A stretch of DNA of 64,000 bases, taken from contig NC_061513.1 in assembly GCF_022539505.1 (NCBI RefSeq), positions 350,405,696-350,469,695 of the forward strand. Reading direction: 5' to 3'. Under the pieces are notes generated by a model that searched no databases, was not told the DNA's origin, and saw nothing but the letters and a program-made list of their open reading frames with translations. A program made the position numbers and the translations under genes. Positions within the stretch are counted from its first letter, which is position 1. Each line of letters begins with the position of its first letter. Below are positions 44,111 through 56,165 of the stretch, piece by piece. This DNA is from Lolium rigidum (lineage: Eukaryota; Streptophyta; Magnoliopsida; Poales; Poaceae).

Positions 44111-47100
44111 AATCTTCCGCTTCTCGAGAGCCCCCTATTGCATCCTAGTTCGCATCGTAGCATCACCGCGCTGTGTGACCGTATCCGCCGCCGCAACACC
44201 TCGTCGCCAGGCACGCTCCGGTGACCAAACCGGAGCGGCGCCGCCACCACATGGTCCGTCTCGTCTCCCTGGTTCCAACGAGCACGCGCATGCCCCCGCG
44301 GGAAACCAGAGTCACCGGCATCGTCCACCACTGGCCGCCGGTGGTGGCCATGGTTGCCACGTCGTCGCCACCGTGGCAGCTGACGTGGTCGTGCCCCACC
44401 AGTCAGTGACTGTGTGGGTAAACTAACCATGTAGCTTTAGTCATTTTATGTTTTATTTCAAATTATATTAATTGCTGAAACTTTACAAGAATTTAGAAAA
44501 TTCATTATAGCTCAGAAAAATATAAATAAGATATCAAAATTCTTAGAAAAGTAAACTCTATCCAATAAAAATATAATATGAAATTTTTATTTTAAATAAA
44601 AATTTAATTATTTAATACTTATCAATTAAGCCTTTTCTTTTAATTCTAAATTCAATTAAAATTCAATAATTAAGAAAAGTTTCTAAAATAAAAAAATCAG
44701 CAAGTAAATAAAGAAACATTAAAACTAATTTTCTTTAATTGTAACTTATTAAATTACTATTATTGGAATTTAAACCCTAATTAATATTGTCTTAATTATT
44801 AATTCTTTAATAGTAATAAAATGCCAAGTCCTATATTATTTTCAAATGCAAAGATATTAATAACTTCAATTCCTTAACCAAATTATTACTTTAAGAGTGC
44901 ATCACAAATAGGAAACCCTAATTACATGTTGAATAAAGATTACAACCTCATCATTTTATGTGAAACCCTAAAACCCTAATTCAATTATGAACCAAACCCT
45001 AACTCCACTATTTCATGTAAACTCTAAGTTATTTCTAAACCCAAACCCTAGGTTAAACATGTGATCATGATAGTTTATCTTCATTCATAGGTTCATATTG
45101 AGCAACCAAATGCTTACCAAGTTCACATAAAATGTAGAAGCACTATCACTACTAATTTAGTATTCCATGTATACATACCATCAAACCCAGATGATCAAAT
45201 AAGAACACCCAAGTCTAAACCCTAGTTCCTAACCCAAGACCATCATCCTTAATCATACCTATTTAGCATCACACCATTGTGATGAACTCCAATAACAACT
45301 AGGCCAAATATTGTGCATTACCTAACCATATTCCACTAAACCCTACTAGTATTAGATACTTATGAAACCATAATATCCAGGAGCCATCTATGCCCTATCT
45401 AAGTGGATCCAATAGTAAAACCTAGACCACCTCAACCCTAATTTCTATACTTCTTATTACTTAAGAAGTATGTTACTGAAAAGTTATTCTTTTGAAGTAA
45501 ATAAGGAGTAGCCATAAACCCTACCTAATAGGACCTATAAACCCTACCTAGCTATCTACCACCAGTAAGATAAAACCAAACTTGATAGCACCCATGTGTA
45601 ATTAATTGCTTAAGATGCTTAGGCTTAACTCAACCCTACAAGTTCTATCTATTGATGAATCCAACTTTGTTATGATCCATCTAATACTTACTCCAGAAAC
45701 CCATTGAAACCCTAGCAAACCATAGAATCCACAACCCTAATTATCATACTAGCTTGTTCTTTATTAATGAAAATGTTCTTCAAAATTTATTCGTTTGAAG
45801 TATATGATAAGTAATCATCAACCATGCCAAATAGTGCTAAAACCAACAATTGTTCATTACATGTTATTATTATACCAAATCTTATTGTTGTGTGCTATTA
45901 ATATTATTGTGGTAAGGTGTTGCCATATTTATTTAGAATATCGAGTAACCAACCCTTAATAAGAACCTTGTTTGTGAATCACCCTAAAAGTGCAGAACAC
46001 CCTAAATCAATCATAACAACTCACTAATCCTAAATCATTGGGGTTAGGTCATGCTTAGAGCGATTGCATCTCATACTTATGCATTATTGCATCCTTGCCA
46101 ATCTTTTAAACATCGTCCTTAACGGACGATGATGCTATTGCAGAATTTGGAGTTATTGCGTATCGAAGACCTTGTGTGCATAATCTTGCAGTCAAGAAAG
46201 GCAAGTTCATCGCTTGCTCATGTAAATTGAGTATTTTTACCAAATTACTTGCAAGGTACTATACTTATAACTCTTGCATGAAAAGCAAAAATGTTATTTT
46301 CATAATTATGAATATGACTAAGTGGTGGGCAATGGAACCATGATATGTGTTTGGTGGAGGTTCCATTGCAAGGGTTTATATCCATCTAGGATTAAACAAC
46401 AAATGTCGTCCAGTGATTCTTGTGCCGCAATACCCGTGTTAACCATAAGATCTGGAGTGGGACAGAGTAGTCAAGTGTGTTCTCTCCTCTCGTTCATCAA
46501 CGGATGAGCTTACCGTAGTCACTTGATCCAGTTAGGGACAAGCGGAGTGGTTGGGGAGCCCCAAGTCCTCACGGTAACGCGGTCTATGATGGGTTGCATC
46601 TACCGGCGAAGGAATTCATGGTAGAGCCCTGAATTGTCGTCGGGGTCGGAGGCTACCCAAAGGGGTATGCTCACCGGCGAGGATCCAGGGTCGGGGATTG
46701 CAACAAAGGGTGGGTGTGCGAGGTCGCGGGAGAATGCAATATTGACTAGGACCTTATACCGGGCCTCACACCAAAGGAAGTGTGAACGGGGAAATTGCCC
46801 GGTTGGCACCATGGTTAAGATCTCTTATGGGTAAAGCAACACACCTCTGCAGAGTGTAATGAATCGTGACCTGTCACTCCCTGTTCCGGGATTTGGAACT
46901 GTGAACGCTGCCAGAAAGGAACTCCATGAAGTTCTAGTAAACCGGTGAAGGCTGACGGACATAGTTCTTCTGAATAAAAGCAACCTTTTGAAGAAATGAT
47001 TACAAAAACCTGCATTGCTATTAGACTTTCTGGTCTAATGCCGTAGCTAGTGCATTAAACACCTCTTTTCTATAATGAACTTGTTGAGTACGCTCGTACT

Positions 47101-47593
47101 CATCCCACTCTTAAATCCCCTGCTTAGATATGGAGGCATCGAAGGAGGATCTACAGTGCAACTCGAAGGCCGAGGACTCAACAACTACTTCAAGGCATAG
47201 GACCATGTCAGAAGAGTCAGATACCACCTCCAACAAGGAGAAAACCTAGATTAGCAATAAAAAGGAACTAGCTTCCTAAAACTAGCTCCTATTTAGCTAG
47301 AATCTCTTCATAGCCTCTATAACTAGTCAAAACTTCTATAAGTAGAGTTAGTGATAAGATTAGACTACGAGTCGTTCTTCTGGAGTTATTTGCAGTTTTA
47401 CCTCATTGTAAAGTAGGAGGCTGTGATGATCTTTTGTAACGAGGTCGCATGTGTAATTCTATAGACATGCCTTGGACCCGCATATGTTTCTGTTGTACCA
47501 CTCTGAGCGATATAATACTAGTGAAACGGTGTTTCATTGGTGTTATGTCAGACTTGCATACTACACCATGCAGTGGTATGCCGGGTCACCACA

Positions 47594-47651
47594 GATGATG
47601 ATGAAGACAATGAAGAGTATGATGATGATGAGGGTGATGATGATGACGGCT
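47594..47651 (+). pseudogene. copia element fragment, acidic coding tail (left of insertion)
   Basis: A run of GAT/GAA codons encodes an acidic stretch (DDDEDNEEYDDDEGDDDD). It ends at the target duplication CGGCT and its continuation is at 54584. It abuts the 3' end of element 2, so the rest of the copia element upstream is not in this window. Confidence 0.6.
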
Positions 47652-49276
47652 TGCTTGCGCACAGTTGATGTGGGCGTAGTAGCTTCCTTGTGACGGTAAA
47701 GCACTCGTCCGTTGGGAACCCCAAGAGGAAGGTATGATGTGTACAGCAGCAAGTTTTCCCTCAGTAAGAAACCAAGGTTTATCGAACCGAGTAGGAGCCA
47801 AGAAGCACGTTGAAGGTTGTTGGTGACGGAGTGTAGTGCGGCGCAACACCAGGGATTCTGGCGCCAACGTGGAACCTGCACAACACAATCCAAGTACTTT
47901 GCCCCAACTTAACAGTGAGGTTGTCAATCTCACCGGCTTGCTGTAACAAAGGATTAGATGTATAGTGTGGAAGATGATTGTTTGCAAAGAACAGTAAAAC
48001 GAGTATTGCGATAGATTGTATTCGATGTAAAAGAATGGACCGGGGTCCACGAGTTCACTAGAGGTGTCTCTCCCATAAGAAATAGCATATTGGGTAAACA
48101 AATTACGGTTGGGCAATTGACAAATAACGAGAGCATAACAATGCACATACATGATATGATGAGTAGTGTGAGATTTAATTGGGCATTACGACAAAGTACA
48201 TAGACCGCTATCCGAGCATGCATCTATGCCTAAAAAGTCCACCTTCGGGTTATCATCCGAACCCCTTCCAGGTATTAAGTTGCAAACAACGAGACAATTG
48301 CATTAAGTATGGTGCGTAATGTAATCAACAAATACATCCTTAGACATAGCATTGATGTTTTATCCCTAGTGGCAACAGCACATCCACAACCTTAGAACTT
48401 TTTGTCACTGTCCCAGATTTAATGGAGGCATGAACCCACTATCGAGCATAAGTACCCCCTCTTGGAGTTACAAGCAATGACTTGGCCAGAGCCTCTACTA
48501 GCAACGGAGAGCATGCAAGATCATAAACAACACATAGATAGATTGATAATCAACATAGCATAGTATTCATTATCCATCGGATCCCAACAAACGCACATGT
48601 AGCATTACAGATAGATGATCTTGATCATGATAGGCAGCTCACAAGATCAGACAATGATAGCACAATGGAGAGAAGACGACCATCTAGCTACTGCTATGGA
48701 CCCATAGTCCAGGGGTGAACTACTCACACATCAATCCGGAGGCGACCCTGGCGGTGTAGAGTCCTCCGGGAGATGATTCCCCTCTCCGGCAGGGTGCCGG
48801 AGGCGATCTCCTGAATCCCCTGAGATGGGATTGGCGGCGGCGTCTCTGGAAGGTTTTCCGTATCGTGGCTCTCGGTACTGGGGGTTTCGCGACGAAGGCT
48901 TTAAGTAGGCGGAGGAGATAGGTCAGGGGGCCTCACGGGGGCCCCACACCACAGGCCGGCGCGGCCAGGGCCTGGGCCGCGCCGCCCTGGTGTGTGGCCA
49001 CCCCGTGGCTCCACTTCGTCTCTCCTTCGGTCTTCTGGAAGCTTCGTGTGAAAATAGGCCCCTGGGCGTTGATTTCGTCCAATTCCGAGAATATTTCCTT
49101 ACTAGGATTTCGAAACCAAAAACAGCAGAAAACATCAACTGGCTCTTCGGCATCTCGTTAATAGGTTAGTGCCGGAAAATGCATAAATATGACATATAAT
49201 GTGTATAAAACATGTGAGTATCATCATAAAAGTAGCATGGAACATAAGAAATTATAGATACGTTTGAGACGTATCA
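47652..49276 (-). mobile_element. 3' LTR of element 3
   Basis: This 1625-bp LTR is near-identical to 52974-54578. Differences include extra bases in the GC-rich part (about 48955-48985). Frames of up to about 190 residues on the minus strand within the LTR also occur in the other LTR and are LTR by-products. Confidence 0.9.
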
Positions 49277-52069
49277 AGCATCCCCAAGCTTAGTTCTACT
49301 CGTCCCGAGTAGGTAAACGATAACAAAGATAATTTCTTAGTGACAATGCTACCAACATAATCTTGATCAATACTATTGTAAGCACATGTAATGAATGCAG
49401 CGATTTGAAACAATGGTAAATGTAATGAGTAAACAAATGAATCATATAGCAAAGACTTTTCATGAATAGTACTTTCAAGACAAGCATCAATAAGTCTTGC
49501 ATAAGAGTTAACTCATAAAGCAATAGTTTCATAGTAAAGGCATTGAAGCAACACAAAGGAAGATTAAGTTTCAGCGGTTGCTTTCAACTTATAACATGTA
49601 TATCTCATGGATATTGTCAACATAAAGTAATATAACAAGTGCAATATGCAAGTATGTTGGAATCAATGCACAGTTAACACAAGTGTTTGCTTTTTGAGAT
49701 AGAAGGAAATGGGTAAACTGACTCAACAATAAAAGTAGAAGAAAGGCCCTTCGCAGAGGGAAGCATTGATTGCTGTATTTGTGCTAGAGCTTTTATTTTG
49801 AAAACAAGAAACAATTTTGTCAACGGTAGTAATAAAGCATATGAGTTATGTAAATTATATCCTACAAGTTGCAAGCCTCATGCATAGTATACCAATAGTG
49901 CCCGCACCTTGTCCTAATTAGCTTGGATTTACATGGATTATCATAGCATAGCACATGTTTCAACCAAGTGTCACAAAGGGTACCTCTATGCCGCTCGTAC
50001 AAAGGTCTAAGGAGAAAGCTCGCATTGGATTTCTCGCTTTTGGTTATTCTCAACTTAGACATCCATACCGGGACAACATAGACAACGGATAATGGACTCC
50101 TCTTTAATGCATAAGCATTCAACAACGAATAATATTCTCATAAGAGATTGAGGTTTGTTGTCCAAGCCGAAACTTCCACCATGGATCATGGCTTTAGTTA
50201 GCGGCCCAATGTTCTTCTCTAACAATATGCATACTCAAACCATTTGATCATGATAAATCACTCTTACTTCAGACAAGACGAACATGCATAGCAACTCACA
50301 TGATATTCAACAAAGAAATAGTTGATGGCGTCCCTAGGAACATGGTTATCGCTCAACAAGCAACTTATAAGAGATAAGATGCATAAGTACATATTCAATA
50401 CCACGATAGTTTTTAAGCTATTTGTCCCATGAGCTATATATTGCAAAGAAAAAGAATGGAAATTTTAAAGGTAGCACTCAAGCAATTTACTTTGGAATGG
50501 CGGAAAAATACCATGTGGTAGGTAGCTATATATTGCATAGTGTTTGGCTCAAGGATTTTGGATGCATGAGAAGTATTCCCTCTCGATACAAGGTTTAGGC
50601 TAGCAAGGTTGTTTGAAGCAAACTCAAGTATGAACCGGTACAGCAAAACTCACATAAAATACATATTGAAAGCATTATAAGACTCTATACCGTCTTCCTT
50701 GTTGTTCAAACTCTCACCAGAAAATATCTAGACTTAGAGAAACCAAACATGCAAACCAGATTTTAGCAAGCTCTATGTATTTCTTCATTAATAGGTGCAA
50801 AGTATATGATGCAAGAGCTTAAACATGAGCACAACAATTGCCAAGTATCACATTATTCAAGATATTATACCAATTACCACATATAGCATTTTCTGTTTCC
50901 AACCATATAACAATTTAACGAACAGTTCAACTTTCGCCATGAATATTATGAGTAAAGCTAAGGACATATTTGTCCATATGCAACAGCGGAGCGTGTCTCT
51001 CTCCCACACAATGAATGCTAGGATCCAACTTTATTCAAACAAAACAGAAAACAAAAACAAACAGACGCTCCAAGTAAAGTACATAAGATGTGACGGAATA
51101 AAAATATAGTTTCACTAGAGGAACTCGATAATGTTGTCGATGAAGAAGGGGATGCCTTGGGCATCCCCAAGCTTAGACGCTTGAGTCTTCTTGAAATATG
51201 CAGGGGTGAACCACCGGGGCATTCCCAAGCTTAGAGCTTTCACTCTCCTTGATCATATTGTATCATCCTCCTCTCTTGACCCTTGAAAACTTCCTCCACA
51301 CAAAACTCGAAACAAACTCATTAGAGGGTTAGTGCATAATCAAAAATTTCACATGTTCAGAGGTGACACAATCATTCTTAACACTTCTGGACATTGCACA
51401 AAGCTACTGAAAGTTAATGGAACAAAGAAATCCATCTGACATAGCAAAACAGGCAATTTGGAATAAAAGGCAGAATCTGTCAAAACAGAACAGTACGTAA
51501 AGACGTATTTGTTAGAGGCACCAGAATTGCTCAAATGAGAAAACTTAAAACTAATGAAAGTTGCGTACATATCTGAGGATCACGCACGTAAATTGGCATA
51601 ATTTTCTGAGTTACCTACAGAGAATTCAACCCAAATTCGTGACAGCAAGAAAATCTATTTCTGCGCAGTAATCCAAATCTAGTATCATCCTTCGATTAGA
51701 GACTTTACTTGGCACAACAATGCAATAAAGCTAAGATAAGGAGAGGTTGATACAGTAGTAACAACTTCCAAGACTCAAATATAAAACAAAAATACTGTAT
51801 TAAAATGATGGGTTGTCTCCCATAAGCGCTTTTCTTTAACGCCTTTCAGCTAGGCGCAGAAAGTGTGAATCAAGTATTATCAAGCGGTGGAGCATCAACA
51901 TTACCTCGGGCATTACGCCTACCTTTCTTATTCTTTTTCTTACCCTTTGATTTAGGGAATACATGTCTACCTCCTGGTGTAGAGGTGAATTTTAGGGTGC
52001 CTTCTCCCACATCTATGATTGCTCCCAATAGTTTCGGCGGGGATCTTCCGAGTGTGATTTATCCTGTTC
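49277..52069 (-). mobile_element. interior of element 3, mostly non-coding
   Basis: This matches the interior of the truncated Athila-like fragment at 25461-27560. PPT-like CTAAGCTTGGGGATGCC recurs at about 51160 and 51222. At 52010-51876, in a frame different from the upstream gag-protease frame, a 45-residue basic stretch including KSKGKKKNKKGRR is open. It may be the shifted C-terminal part of that protein. Confidence 0.75.
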
Positions 52070-52741
52070 CTACACATTCAATAACAAGATAATCGGTGGA
52101 TATTGTTCTTCCAAGAATGGTTGTATGCACACCTCGGCTATTCCCTTAGGAATTATAACAGAGTTATCAATAAGAGTTATTCCTTCTCCCCCTTTAACGA
52201 GTCCCCAAAGTGTCAAAGATGCATAAATACTCTTAGGCATAAGGCAAAATTCAGACATAATATCACAATTGGCATGAAAAGTTTCACCACCTATAACGAC
52301 TTTAATAGTAGGGTCCCATATTGAAGGTTCAGAGTTCACCAAAACTTGATCAAGACGGTTATGAACATAACTGTAATTTTTTTCCAAGCAAGATGCACTT
52401 GTCTCAAGGGTGTTTAATCTATTATAAATGCTAATAAGAGCTGAATCAAAGTTATTAGCTGAACTATGTGATGCAACCAATTTTTTTATGGCATTAAAAG
52501 CTTGATCACCATCGCAATGAAGGAAATCTCCTCCCACTACAGCATCCAAGGCATATCTATAGCGAATCATAAGCCCAAAATAAAAGTTACTAAGGAGCAA
52601 ACTTAGAATTATTTGAGGTTCAGCTTTACGATAAGAATCAAAAATTCTGGACCAAGCATCTTTAAAACTCTCCTCATCCCCTTGTTTAAAAGTGAAGACT
52701 AATTCCTCAGGTGAAGAAGTAACAGGTGCAGAGCTAGTCAT
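52070..52741 (-). pseudogene. gag-protease remnant of element 3
   Basis: A 223-residue frame starting MTSSAPVTSSPEELV just inside the leader. Residues about 15-75 contain a retrotransposon gag-like stretch (FKQGDEESFKDAWSRIFDSYRK). Residues about 145-215 resemble an Athila-type aspartic protease (IGGETFHANCDIMSEFCLMP, then PKGIAEVCIQ). The catalytic Asp-Thr/Ser-Gly is replaced by DIMSE, so the protease should be dead. The capsid region is far shorter than in full Athila gag, so an internal deletion has fused gag start to protease. It could be a structural protein packaged with helper gag, or simple decay. Confidence 0.65.
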
Positions 52742-52973
52742 GATAACAATAAGGTAAATGCAAGTAACTAATTTTTTTGTGTTTTTAATATAGCAAACAA
52801 GATAGTAAGTAAAGTAAAACTAGCAACTAATTTTTTGTGTGTTTTGTTTTAGTGCAGCAAACAAAGTAGTAAATAAAAGTAAAGCAAGACAAAAACAAAG
52901 TAAAGAGATTGGAGGTGGAGACTCCCCTTGCAGCGTGTCTTGATCTCCCCGGCAACGGCGCCAGAAAAAGAGC
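52742..52973 (-). promoter_or_regulatory. 5' leader and Asp-tRNA primer site of element 3
   Basis: TGGCGCCGTTGCCGGGG lies on the minus strand at 52963-52947, ten bases from the LTR end. The leader contains an imperfect tandem duplication of about 65 bp (ACTAATTTTTTTGTG...GCAAACAA) at about 52768-52865. Confidence 0.85.
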
Positions 52974-54578
52974 TGCTTGCGCACAGTTGATGTGGGCGTA
53001 GTAGCTTCCTTGTGACGGTAAAGCACTCGTCCGTTGGGAACCCCAAGAGGAAGGTATGATGTGTACAGCAGAAAGTTTTCCCTCAGTAAGAAACCAAGGT
53101 TTATCGAACCAGTAGGAGCCAAGAAGCACGTTGAAGGTTGTTGGTGACGGAGTGTAGTGCGGCGCAACACCAGGGATTCCGGCGCCAACGTGGAACCTGC
53201 ACACAACACAATCCAAGTACTTTGCCCCAACTTAACAGTGAGGTTGTCAATCTCACCGGCTTGCTGTAACAAAGGATTAGATGTATAGTGTGGAAGATAA
53301 TTGTTTGCAAAGAACAGTAAAACAAGTATTGCAGTAGATTGTATTCGATGTAAAAGAATGGACCGGGGTCCACAGTTCACTAGAGGTGTCTCTCCCATAA
53401 GAAATAGCATATTGGGTAAACAAATTACAGTTGGGCAATTGACAAATAACGAGAGCATAACAATGCACATACATGATATGATGAGTAGTGTGAGATTTAA
53501 TTGGGCATTATGACAAAGTACATAGACCGCTATCCAGCATGCATCTATGCCTAAAAGTCCACCTTCGAGTTATCATCCAAACCCCTTCCAGTATTAAGTT
53601 GCAAACAACAGACAATTGCATTAAGTATGGTGCGTAATGTAATCAACAAATACATCCTTAGACATAGCATTGATGTTTTATCCCTAGTGGCAACATCACA
53701 TCCACAACCTTAGAACTTTCTGTCACTGTCCCAGATTTAATGGAGGCATGAACCCACTATCGAGCATAAGTACCCCCTCTTAGAGTTACAAGCAATGACT
53801 TGGCCAGAGCCTCTACTAGCAACGGAGAGCATGCAAGATCATAAACAACACATAGATAGATTGATAATCAACATAGCATAGTATTTATTATCCATCGGAT
53901 CCCAACAAACGCACATGTAGCATTACAGATAGATGATCTTGATCATGATAGGCAGCTCACAAGATCAGACAATGATAGCACAATGGAGAGAAGACGACCA
54001 TCTAGATACTGCTATGGACCCATAGTCCAGGGGTGAACTACTCACACATCAATCCGGAGGCGACCACGGCGGTGTAGAGTCCTCCGGGAGATGATTCCCC
54101 TCTCCGGCAGGGTGCCGGAGGCGATCTCCTGAATCCCCCGAGATGGGATTGGCGGCGGCGGCGTCTCTGGTAGGTTTTCCGTATCGTGGCTCTCGGTACT
54201 GGGGGTTTCGCGACGAAGGCTTTAAGTAGGCGGAGGAGATAGGTCAGGGGGCCTCACGGGGGCCCCACACCACAGGCCCGCGCCGCCCTGGTGTGTGGCC
54301 ACCCCATGGCCCCACTTCGTCTCTCCTTCGGTCTTCTGGAAGCTTCGTGTGAAAATAGGCCCCTGGGCGTTGATTTCGTCCAATTCCTAGAATATTTCCT
54401 TACTAGGATTTCTGAAACCAAAAACAGCAGAAAACAAGAATCGGCTCTTCGGCATCTCGTTAATAGGTTAGTGCCGGAAAATGCATAAATATGACTTATA
54501 ATGTGTATAAAACATGTGAGTATCATCATAAAAGTAGCATGGAACATAAGAAATTATAGATACGTTTGAGACGTATCA
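52974..54578 (-). mobile_element. 5' LTR of element 3
   Basis: This 1605-bp LTR is the partner of 47652-49276. A TATA-like ACTTAAAG (minus strand, about 54225) precedes a GC-rich leader. A piece of this LTR type (CAGCAAGCCGGTGAGATTG) reappears at 57503-57536. Confidence 0.9.
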
Positions 54579-55104
54579 CGGCTCTCCACCCGCTGGGACA
54601 GAGTTCTATTGATGGGAGCGCTAGCTTCCCTACTTTTTCTTCTTCGCCTTTTTGGTGTTCCGATGCCAAAGGGGGAGAAGAGAATAGAGTCTAGGATCAC
54701 GGGGTTCCTTGGTTGCACAAGTCATGCCGATACTTTACTTTATTTGCTTCTTATTTGGCTTGTGCTTATTTGCTTGCTTTTCATTTCAAGAACCATTTGT
54801 TACTTTGAATAATTCGTGTATGGACAAGTATTTGTATGCTTAATCTTTATGTTAGGATGATTATGCTTTATGCCTATATATCTTGATATACACATGTCCA
54901 TACCATGCTTGTTTCCTAAAGATATTGGGGGAGCTTCTCATATTCCACAAATGGTGCCCTTTGCATTCAAATGCAAATTCTCCAAGTGCACACATTATGG
55001 GGGAGCTGTCTTAATATCATATATGGAATCAAGGTTTAAGCTTATTATAATATCTATATGTGCCTCTAGCTCGGTTTATCATCGTATACCAAAAAGGGGG
55101 AGAT
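54579..55104 (+). mobile_element. copia element 3' interior and PPT
   Basis: After the second CGGCT copy the acidic copia frame continues about nine codons (SPPAGTEFY) and stops. The remainder is non-coding and contains CAAAGGGGGAGAAG near 54666 and a true PPT AAAAAGGGGGAGAT at 55091-55104, abutting the LTR. Confidence 0.65.
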
Positions 55105-55512
55105 TGTAAGGGTATTTTACCCTTATCCATTATTATGGTAACAATGACACCTTGCTAGAGTATTTGGTCTAATACATGTCTGCGCACATTAGCTTCACTA
55201 AAGAAATAACTGGCATGCTAGCAAGGGAGTACTAGTCGATTAGCTTTGTTAGGATTTATTTAGTTCAATAAATAAAGGGATAATCCTCCCAATGTAATAT
55301 CCCATGCGGTTGCTTCGGCAACCGTCACGGGGCTCCCACGATGTAGAAACCGTCCCTGGCGGTTGATCCCAAAACGCCGCCTCCTCGATATGTCGATATG
55401 TCGGTTTGTAAAGGTGGCGTTTCACCTTGTATAAATACTTGTTCATCAATGGAATAAACACCGTTCGACTCATTGTCTCTCTTGCTTGATTCTCTCTCTA
55501 TATCTTCTAACA
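55105..55512 (+). mobile_element. copia 3' LTR
   Basis: A 408-bp LTR, TGTAAGGGTATT...CTTCTAACA, with TATA box TATAAATA (about 55429) followed by the pyrimidine-rich TCTCTCTTGCTTGATTCTCT. The start right after the PPT and the TG/CA ends support the borders. The 5' LTR is outside or lost, so no target duplication can be checked. Confidence 0.75.
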
Positions 55513-56165
55513 AGCTTTACTAAAGAAAGAATTAAGCATCCTATCAAGGGAGTACTAGTTGAATATACGTTTCCACGATTACCTTAACAAAAGAAAGAAC
55601 ATGAATGCTAGCAGGGGAGCACTAGTCGGTTTATTCCATCATGATGAATATAGCCTGTATGTGAGTTTTGTCCTTGCCAGTAGCATTGCTGGATGAGCGA
55701 GGCGCTGCTCGTGTCCCACTTGTTGTATGTCAGAGGTGAGGGGAAGATGACGGCGTCCCGATGGAGACTTGCCAGAGGCCAGAATGGAGGGGAAGTGCAG
55801 TTCTTAGTGAAAGCATGAGCACGACTAAAGTAATAGCAAGGGAGCACTAGCCGGTTATCTTCACTGAAAAAGAACAAGCATGCTAGCATGGGAGTACTAG
55901 TTGATCTTATGCTTGCACGATTATAGCCTAAGAACAAGCATGCTAGCAAGGGAGTACTAGCCTAAGAACAAGCATGCTAGCATGTGGGTTTCGTCCTTGC
56001 CAATAGCATCGTGGGTGATGCGCCGCTCGTCATACCACTTGTTGCAGGTTAGAGATGATGAGAATACGATGGAGTCCCGATGCAGACTTCAGAAACTGGA
56101 GTCAAGAGGAAAAATGTTCCTGCAGTTCTTAGTTCTTAGTGAAAGCATGAGCTAGCTAAGGTGCA
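55513..56165. repeat. array of LTR-derived short repeats and a diverged direct duplication
   Basis: The motif GCATGCTAGCAAGGGAGTAC and variants, present once inside the copia LTR at 55213, recurs at about 55535, 55603, 55831, 55878, 55939 and 55973. Between copies, about 170 bp at 55655-55825 (GTCCTTGCCAGTAGCAT...TTAGTGAAAGCATGAGC) recurs diverged at about 55988-56155. I see no coding function; a 113-residue minus frame crosses the repeats. Confidence 0.6.

Larger units (their letters stand above)
30186..47593 (+). mobile_element. giant-LTR non-autonomous retrotransposon, element 2
   Basis: This is a plus-strand relative of element 1: truncated 5' LTR (30186-33391), Met-tRNA primer site, 2.8 kb interior, PPT, and 3' LTR (36209-47593) interrupted by Helitrons. 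Without the Helitrons the 3' LTR is about 6.5 kb, as in element 1. The sequence is recognisably related to element 1 throughout but well diverged, so it is another subfamily. The left 3.3 kb of the 5' LTR, with both promoters, is missing, so this copy cannot be transcribed normally. Confidence 0.85.
36209..47593 (+). mobile_element. 3' LTR of element 2 with nested Helitrons
   Basis: It starts TGTAATATCCCAGG directly after the PPT and ends ...GGGTCACCACA. The LTR proper is 36209-37237 plus 42103-47593, about 6.5 kb. The right 3.2 kb duplicates 30186-33391. TATA boxes are at 42107-42114 and 43812-43820, the leader with donor at 43821-44110, and the stem-loops at 45476-45497 and 45778-45800. Confidence 0.85.
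47652..54578 (-). mobile_element. complete non-autonomous Athila-like element (element 3)
   Basis: This 6927-bp element is flanked by a perfect CGGCT duplication (47647-47651 and 54579-54583). LTRs are 47652-49276 and 52974-54578, the primer site is Asp-tRNA type, and the PPT-like CTAAGCTTGGGGATGC abuts the 3' LTR. The 3.7 kb interior retains only a gag-protease-like frame, so it depends on other elements. LTR ends read TGATACGTCTCAAACGTATC on the minus strand. The Athila assignment rests on primer site and gag-protease character. Confidence 0.9.

Noticed and set aside
43749..44426. 225-residue plus-strand frame as a host gene
   Set aside because: It spans the LTR TATA box, leader and splice donor, is Ser/Pro/Arg-rich without a domain, and matches the position of the transcribed leader in element 1.
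52820..53470. 216-residue minus frame as a protein gene
   Set aside because: It runs across the primer site and into the LTR of element 3, and much of it recurs in the other LTR.
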